A stretch of DNA of 64,000 nucleotides from an uncultured Pseudomonadota bacterium. Lineage in GTDB: Bacteria; Pseudomonadota; Gammaproteobacteria; Burkholderiales; Usitatibacteraceae. The notes beneath the pieces are model-generated. The model was not told where the DNA came from, made no database searches, and saw only the letters and a program-made list of their open reading frames with translations. Made by a program: the position numbers and the translations under genes. The stretch lies in assembly GCA_937898635.1 (NCBI GenBank), contig CALEJW010000069.1:35591-99590 (forward strand), written 5' to 3'. Below are positions 31,592 through 40,952 of this stretch, in pieces (within the stretch, counting starts at the first letter, position 1; each line of letters begins with the position of its first letter).

Positions 31592-32244
31592 CGCCGCGCC
31601 GGGCGCGCGAGGAGCGGCGCGAGGACGGGCCAGACGTTGTCGAGGATGCGCGGCTGCGCGACGGCCCCGGGGTGCAGCTGGTCGGCCTGGAAGAGTTCCC
31701 TCCGGTCGGCCACGCCCTCCAGCAGGAACGGCACGAGGGGAATGCCCGCCTTGCGCGCGAGCCGGGGAAAGAGCTCGCGGAACTCGCCCGCATATTCGAT
31801 GCCATAATTGGGCGGAATCATGAGACCCACCAGCACGGGTTCGGCCCGGGCGGCGCGGACGATGCGGATCATCTCCTCGAGGTTGGCGCGAGCGGCGGCC
31901 ACCGGCTGGCCGCGCAGGCCGTCGTTGGCCCCGAGCGCGATCACCACGAGCGAAGGGCGGTGCCGGCGCAGGTCCTCCGGCAGCCGGCGCAGCCCGCCGG
32001 CGGTGGTCTCGCCCGAGACGCTCGCGTTCACCACGCGCCAGGAAAGCTTCTCCTCGGCGATGCGCCCGGCGAGGAGCGAAACCCAGCCCTGGCTCGCGGC
32101 GAGGCCGTAGGCGGCCGAAAGGCTGTCGCCGAAGACCATGAGCGTGCGCGGGGCGGCGGGGAAGGCGGGCGCGGCCGCGAGGCCGGCGAGCAGCGCGGCG
32201 AGGGCGAGTACCGCGCGCCGCGGGAATCGGGAAAGTTCTTTCAC
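31588..32244 (-). CDS. tesA: Periplasmic SGNH esterase / acyl-CoA thioesterase I-like
   Basis: A 218-residue SGNH hydrolase with an export signal (basic start, hydrophobic residues about 10-28). The blocks are clear: block I MVFGDSLSAAYGL near residue 36 (nucleophile Ser), block II NASVSGETTAGGL near residue 74 (Gly), block III VIALGANDGLRG near residue 101 (Asn) and block V ADQLHPGAVAQP near residue 190 (Asp and His). This matches the TesA/arylesterase group active on acyl esters and lysophospholipids. The GTG start lacks a clear ribosome binding site, but no better start exists. It diverges from the ybbA homologue exactly as tesA does in E. coli. Confidence 0.92.
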   Translation of the reverse strand: MKELSRFPRRAVLALAALLAGLAAAPAFPAAPRTLMVFGDSLSAAYGLAASQGWVSLLAGRIAEEKLSWRVVNASVSGETTAGGLRRLPEDLRRHRPSLVVIALGANDGLRGQPVAAARANLEEMIRIVRAARAEPVLVGLMIPPNYGIEYAGEFRELFPRLARKAGIPLVPFLLEGVADRRELFQADQLHPGAVAQPRILDNVWPVLAPLLARPARR

Positions 32245-32283
32245 GAAGGGATGGCCGGCGGGGTCGGCGCGAAGCGGAGCACC

Positions 32284-33000
<717 letters not shown>

Positions 33001-33007
33001 GAGCGCC

Positions 33008-35497
33008 GTGAAGAACTTCCTCATCGCGATGCGCATGCTCCGGCGCAACGCCCACTCGGGCGAGGCGAAGGTGCTCGCGGCCGCACTCCTCGTCGCGGTG
33101 GGGAGCGTCACCACGGTGGGCTTCTTCGCCGACCGGGTGCGCGGCGCGCTCGACCGCCAGGCGAACGAGCTCCTGGGCGGCGACCTCGCGGTGATATCGG
33201 ACCACCCGCTGCCGCAACGCTTCGCGGCGCGCGCCGCGGGCGACGGGCTCGCGACCGCGGGCACCACCACCTTCCCGAGCATGGTCTCCGGGCCCGCCGG
33301 GGTGAGCCTTTCGGAGATCAAGGCGGTCGGCCGGGCCTTCCCGCTGCGCGGGCGCCTGCGCGTGGCCGACTCTCCCGTGGCGCCCGACCGCGAGGCCGAG
33401 GGCGGGCCCGCCCCGGGCACGGCGTGGGTGGCCGCGCCGCTCGTCTCGCGCATCGGCGCGCGGGTGGGCGAGACGATCCGCGTCGGCAACGCGAGCCTCG
33501 CGGTCGCCGCGGTCATCACGCGGGAGCCCGACAGCGTGCTCGACTACTTCGGCCTCGCCCCGCGCCTGCTCATGAGCGAGGCGGACCTCGCGGCCACCGG
33601 GCTCGTGCAGGTGGGCAGCCGCGTCACCTGGCGCCTGCTCGTCGCGGGGGAGGCGGACGCGGTCGCCCGCTACGACCGCGAGATGCGGCCCGGCCTCGCG
33701 CGCGGCGAGCGCATCGAGAGCGTGCGCGACGCCCGGAGCGAGGTGCGGGTCTCCCTCGAGCGCGCGCAGCGCTTCCTGGGCCTCGCCTCGCTCCTGTCGG
33801 TCGTGCTCGCTTCCGTCGCCGTCGCCCTCGCGGCGCGGCGCTTCTCGCTCCGGCAGACCGACGCCGCCGCGATGATGCGCTGCCTCGGCGCCGCGCAGGC
33901 CGACATCTTCGCCATCAACGCCTGGCAGCTCCTCGCCCTCGCCGCGGCCGGCTGCGCGGCCGGCACGCTCGCGGGCTACGGCGCCCAGGCGGTGCTCGCG
34001 CACTGGCTCTCCGGCTTCTTCAGCGTGGCCCTGCCGGCGCCGGGCGTGCGTCCGGCGGCGCAGGGCGCGGTGATCGGGATCGTGCTCGTGCTCGGGTTCA
34101 CCGTCCCGCCGCTCCTGCGGCTGCGCAACGTGCCGACGCTTCGCGTGCTCCGGAGCGACGTGGCGGTCGCGGAGCCCTCGAGCCTCGCCGCCTACGCGCT
34201 GGGGCTCGCGGCGCTCTCCGGCCTCATCGTCTGGCAGGCGGGCGACGCGAAGCTGGGCGGCCTCGCCATCGGCGGCTTCGCCCTCGCGCTGGGCGCGGCG
34301 GCGGCGGCGGGCTTCGCGCTGATCCGCGGCCTCGCGCGGCTGCGCTCGGGGGCGACGGGGCCCTGGCGCTACGGGCTCGCGAACCTGCGCCGGCGCACCG
34401 GCGCGAGCCTCGTGCAGGTGATGGCCCTCGGCGTGGGGCTCATGGCGATGCTGCTCCTCACGGTGGTGCGCACCGACCTCGTCGTGAAGTGGCAGAAGTC
34501 GATGCCCGCGGACATGCCCAACCGCTTCGCGATCAACATCCAGAGCGACCAGCTGCCGCTCGTGAAGGGCTACTTCGCCGACCTCGGTCTCGCCACCCCG
34601 GACCTGTACCCGATGGTCCGCGGCCGCCTCGTGGCGATCGGCGGTCGCGCCGTGACGCCCGCCGACTACGAGGACCCGCGCGCCCGCCGGCTCGCCGAGC
34701 GCGAGTTCAACCTCTCCTGGGCCGGGACCCTGCGCCCGGACAACCGCATCGTCGCCGGCGCCTGGTGGAAGCCGGGCGCGACCGAGGCGCAGTTCTCGGT
34801 GGAGGAGGGCATCGCGAAGACGCTCTCGATCCGCGTGGGCGACACTCTCGCCTGGGACGTGGCGGGCTCGCGCTTCTCGGCGAAGGTGACGAGCCTTCGC
34901 AAGGTGGAGTGGGACAGCTTCAAGGCCAACTTCTTCGTGATCGCGAGCCCGGGCGTGCTGGAGGCCTACCCGGCGAGCTGGATCACGAGCTTCCACCTTC
35001 CCGCGGGCCGCGAGGAGGTCGTGAACCGGCTCGTGGACCGCTTCCCGAACGTGAGCGTGATCGACCTCACCGCGATCATGGGGCAGGTCAAGCGCATCTC
35101 CGACCAGGTCTCGCGCGCCGTGGAGTTCGTCTTCCTCTTCGCGATCGCCGCGGGGATCGTGGTCCTCTTCGCCGCGATCACCGCCACGCAGGACGAGCGC
35201 GTGTTCGAGGGCGCGGTGATGCGCACGCTCGGCGCGAGCCGGCGGCAGATGGTGCTCACGCAGCTCGCCGAGTTCCTCGCGATCGGCCTCCTCGCGGGGC
35301 TCGTCGCGGCGGCGGGCGCGGTCGGCCTCGCGATGGTGCTCTCCGACCGGGTGCTGGGCGTGCCCTACGAGTTCGACTGGCTGGTGCCGGTCGCGGGGCT
35401 CCTCGCGGGCGGGGCCGGCGTGGCCCTCGCCGGGCTCCTGGGCACGCGGAAGGCGATCGACACGCCGCCGCTCGCGGCCATCCGCGCCGTCACCTGA
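33008..35497 (+). CDS. ybbP: FtsX-like ABC transporter permease (YbbP-like)
   Basis: An 829-residue inner-membrane permease with two FtsX repeats: one N-terminal transmembrane helix (about 25-45), a periplasmic domain (about 45-240), three to four helices around 255-440, a second periplasmic domain (about 500-680) and a final three-helix FtsX block (690-829) with AAITATQDERVFEGAVMRTL, the typical FtsX turn. The length and the ten-helix architecture match E. coli YbbP. It probably forms a mechanotransmission-type complex with the preceding ATPase rather than a classical importer. Confidence 0.92.
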   Translation: MKNFLIAMRMLRRNAHSGEAKVLAAALLVAVGSVTTVGFFADRVRGALDRQANELLGGDLAVISDHPLPQRFAARAAGDGLATAGTTTFPSMVSGPAGVSLSEIKAVGRAFPLRGRLRVADSPVAPDREAEGGPAPGTAWVAAPLVSRIGARVGETIRVGNASLAVAAVITREPDSVLDYFGLAPRLLMSEADLAATGLVQVGSRVTWRLLVAGEADAVARYDREMRPGLARGERIESVRDARSEVRVSLERAQRFLGLASLLSVVLASVAVALAARRFSLRQTDAAAMMRCLGAAQADIFAINAWQLLALAAAGCAAGTLAGYGAQAVLAHWLSGFFSVALPAPGVRPAAQGAVIGIVLVLGFTVPPLLRLRNVPTLRVLRSDVAVAEPSSLAAYALGLAALSGLIVWQAGDAKLGGLAIGGFALALGAAAAAGFALIRGLARLRSGATGPWRYGLANLRRRTGASLVQVMALGVGLMAMLLLTVVRTDLVVKWQKSMPADMPNRFAINIQSDQLPLVKGYFADLGLATPDLYPMVRGRLVAIGGRAVTPADYEDPRARRLAEREFNLSWAGTLRPDNRIVAGAWWKPGATEAQFSVEEGIAKTLSIRVGDTLAWDVAGSRFSAKVTSLRKVEWDSFKANFFVIASPGVLEAYPASWITSFHLPAGREEVVNRLVDRFPNVSVIDLTAIMGQVKRISDQVSRAVEFVFLFAIAAGIVVLFAAITATQDERVFEGAVMRTLGASRRQMVLTQLAEFLAIGLLAGLVAAAGAVGLAMVLSDRVLGVPYEFDWLVPVAGLLAGGAGVALAGLLGTRKAIDTPPLAAIRAVT

Positions 35498-35501
35498 CCC
35501 G

Positions 35502-36443
35502 GTGGTCGTGCCGCGCCCGCCCGCCTCGCCCTACCTCCTGCTGAGCGTCACCTCGCTCTTCTGGTCGCTCAACTGGGTGGTCGGCAAGGCGATCGTCCCG
35601 CAGGCCGGCGCGCCCGGCGCGGTCTCGCCGCTCACGCTCACCTTCATCCGCTGGGTGATCGCGGTCGCGGCGATGATGCCCTTCGCCTGGCCGCTCATCC
35701 GGGCCCACTGGCCCGTGGTGGTCGCCCACTGGAAGTCGATCGCCTGGATCGGCTTCTGGGGCACGGGCCTGCACAACGCCTTCGCCTACGTGGGCCTGCA
35801 GTACACGACCGCCACCAACGGCGTGATCCTGAACAGCGCCATCCCCGTCCTCATCATCCTCACCGGCTGGATCGTCTACCGCGACACGATCACGCGCGGG
35901 CAGGCCGTCGGCGTCGCGGTCTCGCTCGCCGGGGTGATGGCGGTGCTCACGGGCGGCGATCCGGCCGTGCTCGCGCGGCTCTCGCTCAACCGCGGCGACC
36001 TGATCGTCCTCGCGGGCATGGTCTTCTGGGCGGTGTACACGGTGCTCCTGCGCACGCGGCCCGCGGTGCTGCCCGGCCTCGCGCTCCTCGCCTGCTGCGG
36101 CGTGGTGGGCGTGGCGCTCCTCGCGCCGCTGTGCGCCGCGGAGCTCGTCTTCCTCGGCGGGCGCGTCGAGTTCACGCCCGCCTCCGTCGCCGCCATGCTC
36201 TACGTGGGGATCTTCCCGTCCTTCATCGGCTACGTGTTCTGGAACCGCGCCGTGGCGCAGGTCGGCTCGAACGTCGCGGGGATCTTCATCCACCTGATGC
36301 CGGCCTTCGGGAGCCTCCTCGCGTGGCTCTTCCTCGACGAGCGCTTCGAGGCCTTCCACCTCGCGGGGATCGCCCTCATCCTCGCGGGCGTGTGGCTCAC
36401 GGCGCGCGGGCGGCGCACGCTCGCGCGGCCGGCGGCGCGCTAG
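35502..36443 (+). CDS. EamA/DMT family transporter
   Basis: A 313-residue integral membrane protein with ten predicted helices in two EamA repeats: SLFWSLNWVVGKAIVP begins repeat 1, YTTATNGVILNSAIPVLIIL is the conserved helix 4 region, and PSFIGYVFWNRAVAQVGSNV with HLMPAFGSLLAWLFLDERFE marks repeat 2. DMT exporters move amino acids, nucleotides or other small metabolites; the substrate is unknown. The GTG start is 4 bases behind the ybbP stop, so it may be co-transcribed. Its TAG stop and the converging ppx TAG stop share the four bases CTAG. Confidence 0.92.
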   Translation: MVVPRPPASPYLLLSVTSLFWSLNWVVGKAIVPQAGAPGAVSPLTLTFIRWVIAVAAMMPFAWPLIRAHWPVVVAHWKSIAWIGFWGTGLHNAFAYVGLQYTTATNGVILNSAIPVLIILTGWIVYRDTITRGQAVGVAVSLAGVMAVLTGGDPAVLARLSLNRGDLIVLAGMVFWAVYTVLLRTRPAVLPGLALLACCGVVGVALLAPLCAAELVFLGGRVEFTPASVAAMLYVGIFPSFIGYVFWNRAVAQVGSNVAGIFIHLMPAFGSLLAWLFLDERFEAFHLAGIALILAGVWLTARGRRTLARPAAR

Positions 36444-37927
36444 CCGGACCCGGTCGCCTCGAAGGCGATCCCCACGGAGTCCCATTCGCCGCGCTCGGCC
36501 TCCAGCGCCACCGCCGCGAGGGTGTTGCGCGCGAGCCAGGCGCCGTCCACCTCCAGGCGCACGCCCTTCGCCTTGCGCGCGACCTTCAGGGCCGGGAGCT
36601 TCATCGCGCGCCGGCTGCGGTGCAGGATGACCGAGACGCGAAGGCACAGCGCCGTGGTGGCGAGCGCCGGGTCGTCCGCGAACGCCTCGCGCATCTTGGA
36701 CAGGCGTCCGCGCTGCGCGAGCACGAGGTTCGACAGCCACCCCTGCTCCTGGCGGGAGAAGCCGGGCATGTCGGCGTTGGCGAGGATGTAGGCGGAGTGC
36801 TTGTGGTAGGCCGCCTGGGAGATGGAGATCCCGATCTCGTGCAGCCGCGCGGCCCAGTCGAGGAAGAGCTCCGCGCTCGCGCCCTTCTCGTCGCGCACGG
36901 GCTCGAGCTGGCGGTAGAGGGCGCGAGCGAGCGCGCCCACGCGCTGCGACTGCGCCGGGTCGACGTGGTAGCGGCGCGCGAACTGGTCCACGGTCACCTC
37001 GCGGATGTCGCGGTGGTGCACGCGCCCCAGGAGGTCCCAGAGCACGCCCTGGCGCAGCGCCCCCTCGGCGATCGTCACCTGCCGCAGCGAGAACTCGGCG
37101 AAGACCGCGGACATGATGGCGAGCCCGCCCGCGAAGACCGGCAGCCGTTCCTCGCGCAGGCCGGGGATCGCGAGCTTGCGGATATCGCCCGCGGCGAGCG
37201 CCTCCTCGCGCAGCCACTCGAGCCCTTCGGCGGTGATGCCCCGCTCGGCCCGGCCGGAGGCGACGATCGCCTCCGAGATCGAGCGCGCGCTCCCGGAGGA
37301 GGCCACGGCCTCCCGCCACCCCTCCTTCTCGAAGCGCGAGACGATGGTCTGGAGCTGCACGCGCGCGGCGAGTTCGGCCGCCTTCATCGACTTCTTGTCG
37401 ATGCGGCCTTCGGGGAAGTAGCGCCGCGTCCAGCTCACGCAGCCCATGTAGAGGCTCTCCATCACCTTGGGCTTGAGCCTCACGCCGATGATGAACTCCG
37501 TGGAGCCGCCGCCGATGTCCACCACGAGCCGGTTCCTCTCCGCCAGCGGCAGGGAATGCACCACGCCCGCGTAGATGAGGCGCGCCTCCTCCCGCCCGGA
37601 GATCACCTCGATCGGGAAGCCGAGCGCGTCGCGGGCCTTCTGCAGGAATTCCTCCGCGTTCTTGGCCACGCGCAGCGTGTTGGTGCCGACCACGCGCACC
37701 GACTCCGGGGGCATGCCGGCGAGGCGCTCGGCGAAGCGCCGCAGCGTGGCGAGCGCGCGTTCCTGCGCGGGGGCGTCCAGGCGCTTGTCCGGGCCGAGCC
37801 CGGCGCCGAGCCGCACCGTCTCCTTGATCGCGTCGAGGGGGTAGATCTGGTCGTCGACCACGCGGCCGACGGCGAGGTGGAAGCTGTTGGAGCCGAGGTC
37901 GACCGCGGCGAGGGTGGTATATTCCAT
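36440..37927 (-). CDS. ppx: Exopolyphosphatase (Ppx/GppA family)
   Basis: A 495-residue phosphatase of the sugar kinase/Hsp70 actin-like fold that degrades polyphosphate from its ends, and possibly pppGpp. It starts with AAVDLGSNSFHLAVGRV (phosphate 1 motif, near residue 8), contains GREEARLIYAGVVHSLP near residue 120 with the catalytic Glu region, and VVDIGGGSTEFIIGV near residue 143 (phosphate 2). The HD-like C-terminal domain follows (RLHEIGISISQAAYHKHSAY near residue 363). It diverges from ppk1 over a 150-base gap, so synthesis and breakdown of polyphosphate are encoded back to back. Confidence 0.95.
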   Translation of the reverse strand: MEYTTLAAVDLGSNSFHLAVGRVVDDQIYPLDAIKETVRLGAGLGPDKRLDAPAQERALATLRRFAERLAGMPPESVRVVGTNTLRVAKNAEEFLQKARDALGFPIEVISGREEARLIYAGVVHSLPLAERNRLVVDIGGGSTEFIIGVRLKPKVMESLYMGCVSWTRRYFPEGRIDKKSMKAAELAARVQLQTIVSRFEKEGWREAVASSGSARSISEAIVASGRAERGITAEGLEWLREEALAAGDIRKLAIPGLREERLPVFAGGLAIMSAVFAEFSLRQVTIAEGALRQGVLWDLLGRVHHRDIREVTVDQFARRYHVDPAQSQRVGALARALYRQLEPVRDEKGASAELFLDWAARLHEIGISISQAAYHKHSAYILANADMPGFSRQEQGWLSNLVLAQRGRLSKMREAFADDPALATTALCLRVSVILHRSRRAMKLPALKVARKAKGVRLEVDGAWLARNTLAAVALEAERGEWDSVGIAFEATGSG

Positions 37928-38009
37928 GGGGCCGTGCGCGGGCGTGCCCGCCCTCTTTTTCCGGGGCAGTATGGCACAGTTTCCCGGGGCCTCCGCCGGA
38001 GCCGGCGCG

Positions 38010-38027
38010 CCGTCACGAAGGTGTCAC
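38010..38027 (+). promoter_or_regulatory. Candidate Pho box (PhoB binding site) before ppk1
   Basis: CCGTCACGAAGGTGTCAC is two heptamers (CCGTCAC and GTGTCAC) separated by four bases, the 11-base periodicity and GTCA core of the known Pho box, followed by GAAA. A weak -10 (CATCGT, 38041-38046) lies about 13 bases behind it. Phosphate-starvation control of polyphosphate kinase is well known in other proteobacteria. This placement also argues that ppk1 translation begins downstream of the box. Confidence 0.6.
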
Positions 38028-38077
38028 GAAACGCTCCCAGCATCGTGGGTCACAAGCCGAAAACACAGCCCCGCCGG

Positions 38078-40141
38078 GTGTCCGCCCATTCCCCCGAGCA
38101 TTTCCTGAACCGAGAGCTGCAGACGCTCGAGTTCAACCGGCGCGTGCTCGCGCAGGCCGAGGACCGGGCCACGCCCGCGCTCGAGCGCCTGAGGTTCCTG
38201 TGCATCGTCTCCTCGAACCTGGACGAGTTCTTCGAGATCCGCGTGGCGGGGGTGAAGGAGCAGCTGAAGCTCGGGCTCGCCTCGACCGACCCCGACGGGC
38301 TCGCCCCGCGCGAGATCTTCACGCGCGTCGCGCAAGTCGCGCGCGCGCTCGTGGAGCGCCAGTACGCGCTGCTGAACGACGTGGTCCTGCCGCTGCTCGC
38401 GAAGGAGGGCATCCGCTTCCTGCGCCGCGGCGCGTGGACGCCCGCGCAGCAGGAGTGGGTCCGCGAGTTCTTCTTCCGCGAGATGATGCCCGTCCTCACG
38501 CCGATCGGGCTCGACCCCGCGCACCCGTTCCCGCGGGTCTTCAACAAGAGCCTCAACTTCGCCGTGGAGCTGGAGGGGCGCGACGCCTTCGGGCGCGATT
38601 CGCGCGCGGCGATCGTGCAGGCCCCGCGGGTGCTGCCCCGGGTGATCCGCCTGCCGCGCGGGGTCGCCGGCGGCGGGCACGACTTCGTCTTCCTCACCTC
38701 GATCCTGCACGCGCACGTGTCCGAGCTCTTCGCGGGCATGAACGTGGTGGGCTGCCACCAGTTCCGGGTGACCCGCAACTCCGACCTCTTCGTCGAGGAG
38801 GAAGAGGTGAAGGACCTGCGAAAGGCGCTCCAGGGCGAGCTGGGGCAGCGCCACCTGGGCGACGCCGTGCGCCTCGAGGTCGACGACACCATGACCGAGG
38901 CGATGGCCTCCTTCCTCCTCGAGCAGCTCGGCCTCGCGACCGTGGACCTCTACCGCGTGAACGGGCCCGTGAACCTCGTGCGCCTCATGAGCGTGCCCGA
39001 CCAGGTCGACCGGCCCGACCTCAAGTACCGGCCCTTCCAGCCGGGGCTGCCCAAGGCGCTCGCGAAGGCGAAGGACCTCTTCGAGACGCTCCGCGGCCAG
39101 GACGTGCTGCTGCACCGGCCCTTCCAGTCCTTCGCGCCGGTGATCGACTTCATCCGCCAGGCCGCGCGCGACCCGCAGGTGGTCGCGATCAAGCAGACCG
39201 TCTACCGCACCGGCACCGACTCCGTGATCATGCAGACCCTCATCGACGCCGCGCGCGCCGGCAAGGAGGTCACGGTCGTGGTCGAGCTCATGGCGCGCTT
39301 CGACGAGGAGGCCAACATCAACTGGGCGGCGAAGCTCGAGGAGGTCGGCGCGCACGTGATCTACGGCGTGGTCGGCCACAAGACCCACGCCAAGATGGCG
39401 CTGGTGGTGCGCCGGGAGGAGGGCCGGCTCATGCGCTACGTGCACCTGGGCACCGGCAACTACCACCCGAGCACGGCGCGGCTCTACACGGACTTCGACC
39501 TCCTCACGAGCCACCCGGGCATCTGCGCCGACGTGAACGAGGTGTTCCAGCAGCTCACCGGCCTGGGCAAGGCGCTCAAGCTCCGCCACGTGTGGCAGGC
39601 GCCCTTCGCGCTCCACGCGCGGGTCATCGAGGCGATAGACAACGAGACGAGGAACGCGCGCGCGGGCCGGCCCGCGGCGGTCGCCGCGAAGCTGAACGCG
39701 TTGCTGGAGCCCGCGGTGATCGAGGCGCTCTACCGCGCCTCCCAGGCCGGGGTGAAGGTGGACCTCGTGGTGCGCGGCGTGTGCGCGCTGCGCCCGGGCG
39801 TGCCGAAGCTCTCGGAGAACATCCGCGTGCGCTCGATCGTCGGGCGCTTCCTCGAGCACACGCGCATCTTCCGCTTCGCCAACGGCGGCGAGGAGAAAGT
39901 GTGGCTCTCGAGCGCGGACTGGATGGACCGCAACTTCTTCCGCCGCATCGAGCTCGCCTTCCCGGTGTCCGACCCGAAGCTCGCGCGGCGCATCGCGCGC
40001 GAGGGCCTCAAGCCCTACCTCGAGGACAACACGCAGTCCTGGGAGATGCACTCCGACGGCACCTACGCGCGGCGCAAGCGCGGGAGCGGGAAGAAGCGCT
40101 GCGCCCAGCGCGAGCTCCTCGCCGCGCTGGCGGCGGGCTAG
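38078..40141 (+). CDS. ppk1: Polyphosphate kinase 1
   Basis: Polymerises the gamma-phosphate of ATP into polyphosphate. The 687-residue protein has the N-terminal PPK1 domain (EHFLNRELQTLEFNRRVL at residue 6, SSNLDEFFEIRVAG near residue 46), the catalytic core VVAIKQTVYRTGTDS near residue 368, and the autophosphorylated histidine region GVVGHKTHAKMALVVRR near residue 430, plus FRFANGGEEKVWLSSADWMD near residue 600. The frame is open far upstream, so the start is uncertain: GTG codons at 38078, 38045 and 38021 are in frame and none has a good ribosome binding site. 38078 is preferred because the conserved domain follows at once and the Pho box covers the earliest GTG. Confidence 0.93.
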   Translation: MSAHSPEHFLNRELQTLEFNRRVLAQAEDRATPALERLRFLCIVSSNLDEFFEIRVAGVKEQLKLGLASTDPDGLAPREIFTRVAQVARALVERQYALLNDVVLPLLAKEGIRFLRRGAWTPAQQEWVREFFFREMMPVLTPIGLDPAHPFPRVFNKSLNFAVELEGRDAFGRDSRAAIVQAPRVLPRVIRLPRGVAGGGHDFVFLTSILHAHVSELFAGMNVVGCHQFRVTRNSDLFVEEEEVKDLRKALQGELGQRHLGDAVRLEVDDTMTEAMASFLLEQLGLATVDLYRVNGPVNLVRLMSVPDQVDRPDLKYRPFQPGLPKALAKAKDLFETLRGQDVLLHRPFQSFAPVIDFIRQAARDPQVVAIKQTVYRTGTDSVIMQTLIDAARAGKEVTVVVELMARFDEEANINWAAKLEEVGAHVIYGVVGHKTHAKMALVVRREEGRLMRYVHLGTGNYHPSTARLYTDFDLLTSHPGICADVNEVFQQLTGLGKALKLRHVWQAPFALHARVIEAIDNETRNARAGRPAAVAAKLNALLEPAVIEALYRASQAGVKVDLVVRGVCALRPGVPKLSENIRVRSIVGRFLEHTRIFRFANGGEEKVWLSSADWMDRNFFRRIELAFPVSDPKLARRIAREGLKPYLEDNTQSWEMHSDGTYARRKRGSGKKRCAQRELLAALAAG

Positions 40142-40148
40142 GCCGGGC

Positions 40149-40952
40149 CTACCACCAGGGCCAGCGCCACCAGCTCGAGCGGTTGCGGCCTTCCTGCGCG
40201 AGGCGATCCTCGGGGTAGTTCTTCGCGAGGACGCGCTTCGCGTCGTCGCGCAGGTCCGGCATGCCCATGCGGTCGTAGCCCTCCACGAGGATCTCGAGGG
40301 CGCCGTGGCGCTCGGGCGAGGCGGGGAAGCGCACCAGGATGTCCTGGGCGCGGTTGACGGCGCTGAGCCAGGCCCCGCGCCGCAGGTAGTAGCGGGCCAC
40401 GTTCAGCTCGTGGCGGGCGAGCGCGTCGACGAGATAGTCCATGCGCCGGCGCGAGTCGTCGACGTAGCGGCTGTCGGGGAAGCGGCGCACCAGCTCCTTG
40501 AACATCTCGAAGGACTCGCGCGCGGCCTTGGGATCGCGGTCGGCGAGATCCTGGCCGCCGAGGAAGGAGGCGAGCGGGCCCAGGTCCTCGCGGAAGTTCG
40601 CGAGCGCCTTCAGGTAGAGCGCGTAGTCGAGGTTCTGGTGGTTCGGGTAGGACTTCATGAAGCGGTCGATCGCGGCGATCGACTGGGCGGTGTCGCCCTC
40701 CTTGTAGTACGCGTAGGCGGTGTCGAGCTGCGCCTGCTGCGCGTAGCGCCCGAAGGGGAACTTGCTCTCGAGCTCGCCATAGAGCTTCACCGCCGCGAGC
40801 CAGTTGCCCGCGTCGAGGTCCTCCTTGGCGAGGCGGTACCAGTCCGCGGCCTGCCATTCCCGGCGCTCTTCCTTCTTGCCCTCGAGCCAGGTGCAGCCCG
40901 CGAGGGCGATGCCCAGCGCGGCGATGAGCGCTGCCGTTACACTTCGCTTCAT
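40149..40952 (-). CDS. bamD: Outer-membrane protein assembly factor BamD
   Basis: A 267-residue lipoprotein (also ComL/YfiO) that is the essential partner of BamA in inserting beta-barrel proteins. The lipobox is IALAGC with Cys near residue 20. Five TPR-like helix pairs follow, including EDLDAGNWLAAVKLYGELES, YEGDTAQ-type KEGDTAQSIAAIDRFMKSYP and RFPDSRYVDDSRRRMDYLVD, the last typical of BamD. The C-terminal tail is Trp-rich. Its ATG overlaps the rluD ATG on the other strand within the four bases CATG. A TATAAT box on the minus strand at 40979-40984 would serve as its promoter. Confidence 0.94.
   Translation of the reverse strand: MKRSVTAALIAALGIALAGCTWLEGKKEERREWQAADWYRLAKEDLDAGNWLAAVKLYGELESKFPFGRYAQQAQLDTAYAYYKEGDTAQSIAAIDRFMKSYPNHQNLDYALYLKALANFREDLGPLASFLGGQDLADRDPKAARESFEMFKELVRRFPDSRYVDDSRRRMDYLVDALARHELNVARYYLRRGAWLSAVNRAQDILVRFPASPERHGALEILVEGYDRMGMPDLRDDAKRVLAKNYPEDRLAQEGRNRSSWWRWPWW

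Noticed and set aside
36131..38077. In-frame open extension upstream of ppk1, giving a giant protein
   Set aside because: The extension lies opposite ppx and in the promoter region, has low-complexity Arg/His-rich composition, and PPK1 starts only at its own N-terminal domain.
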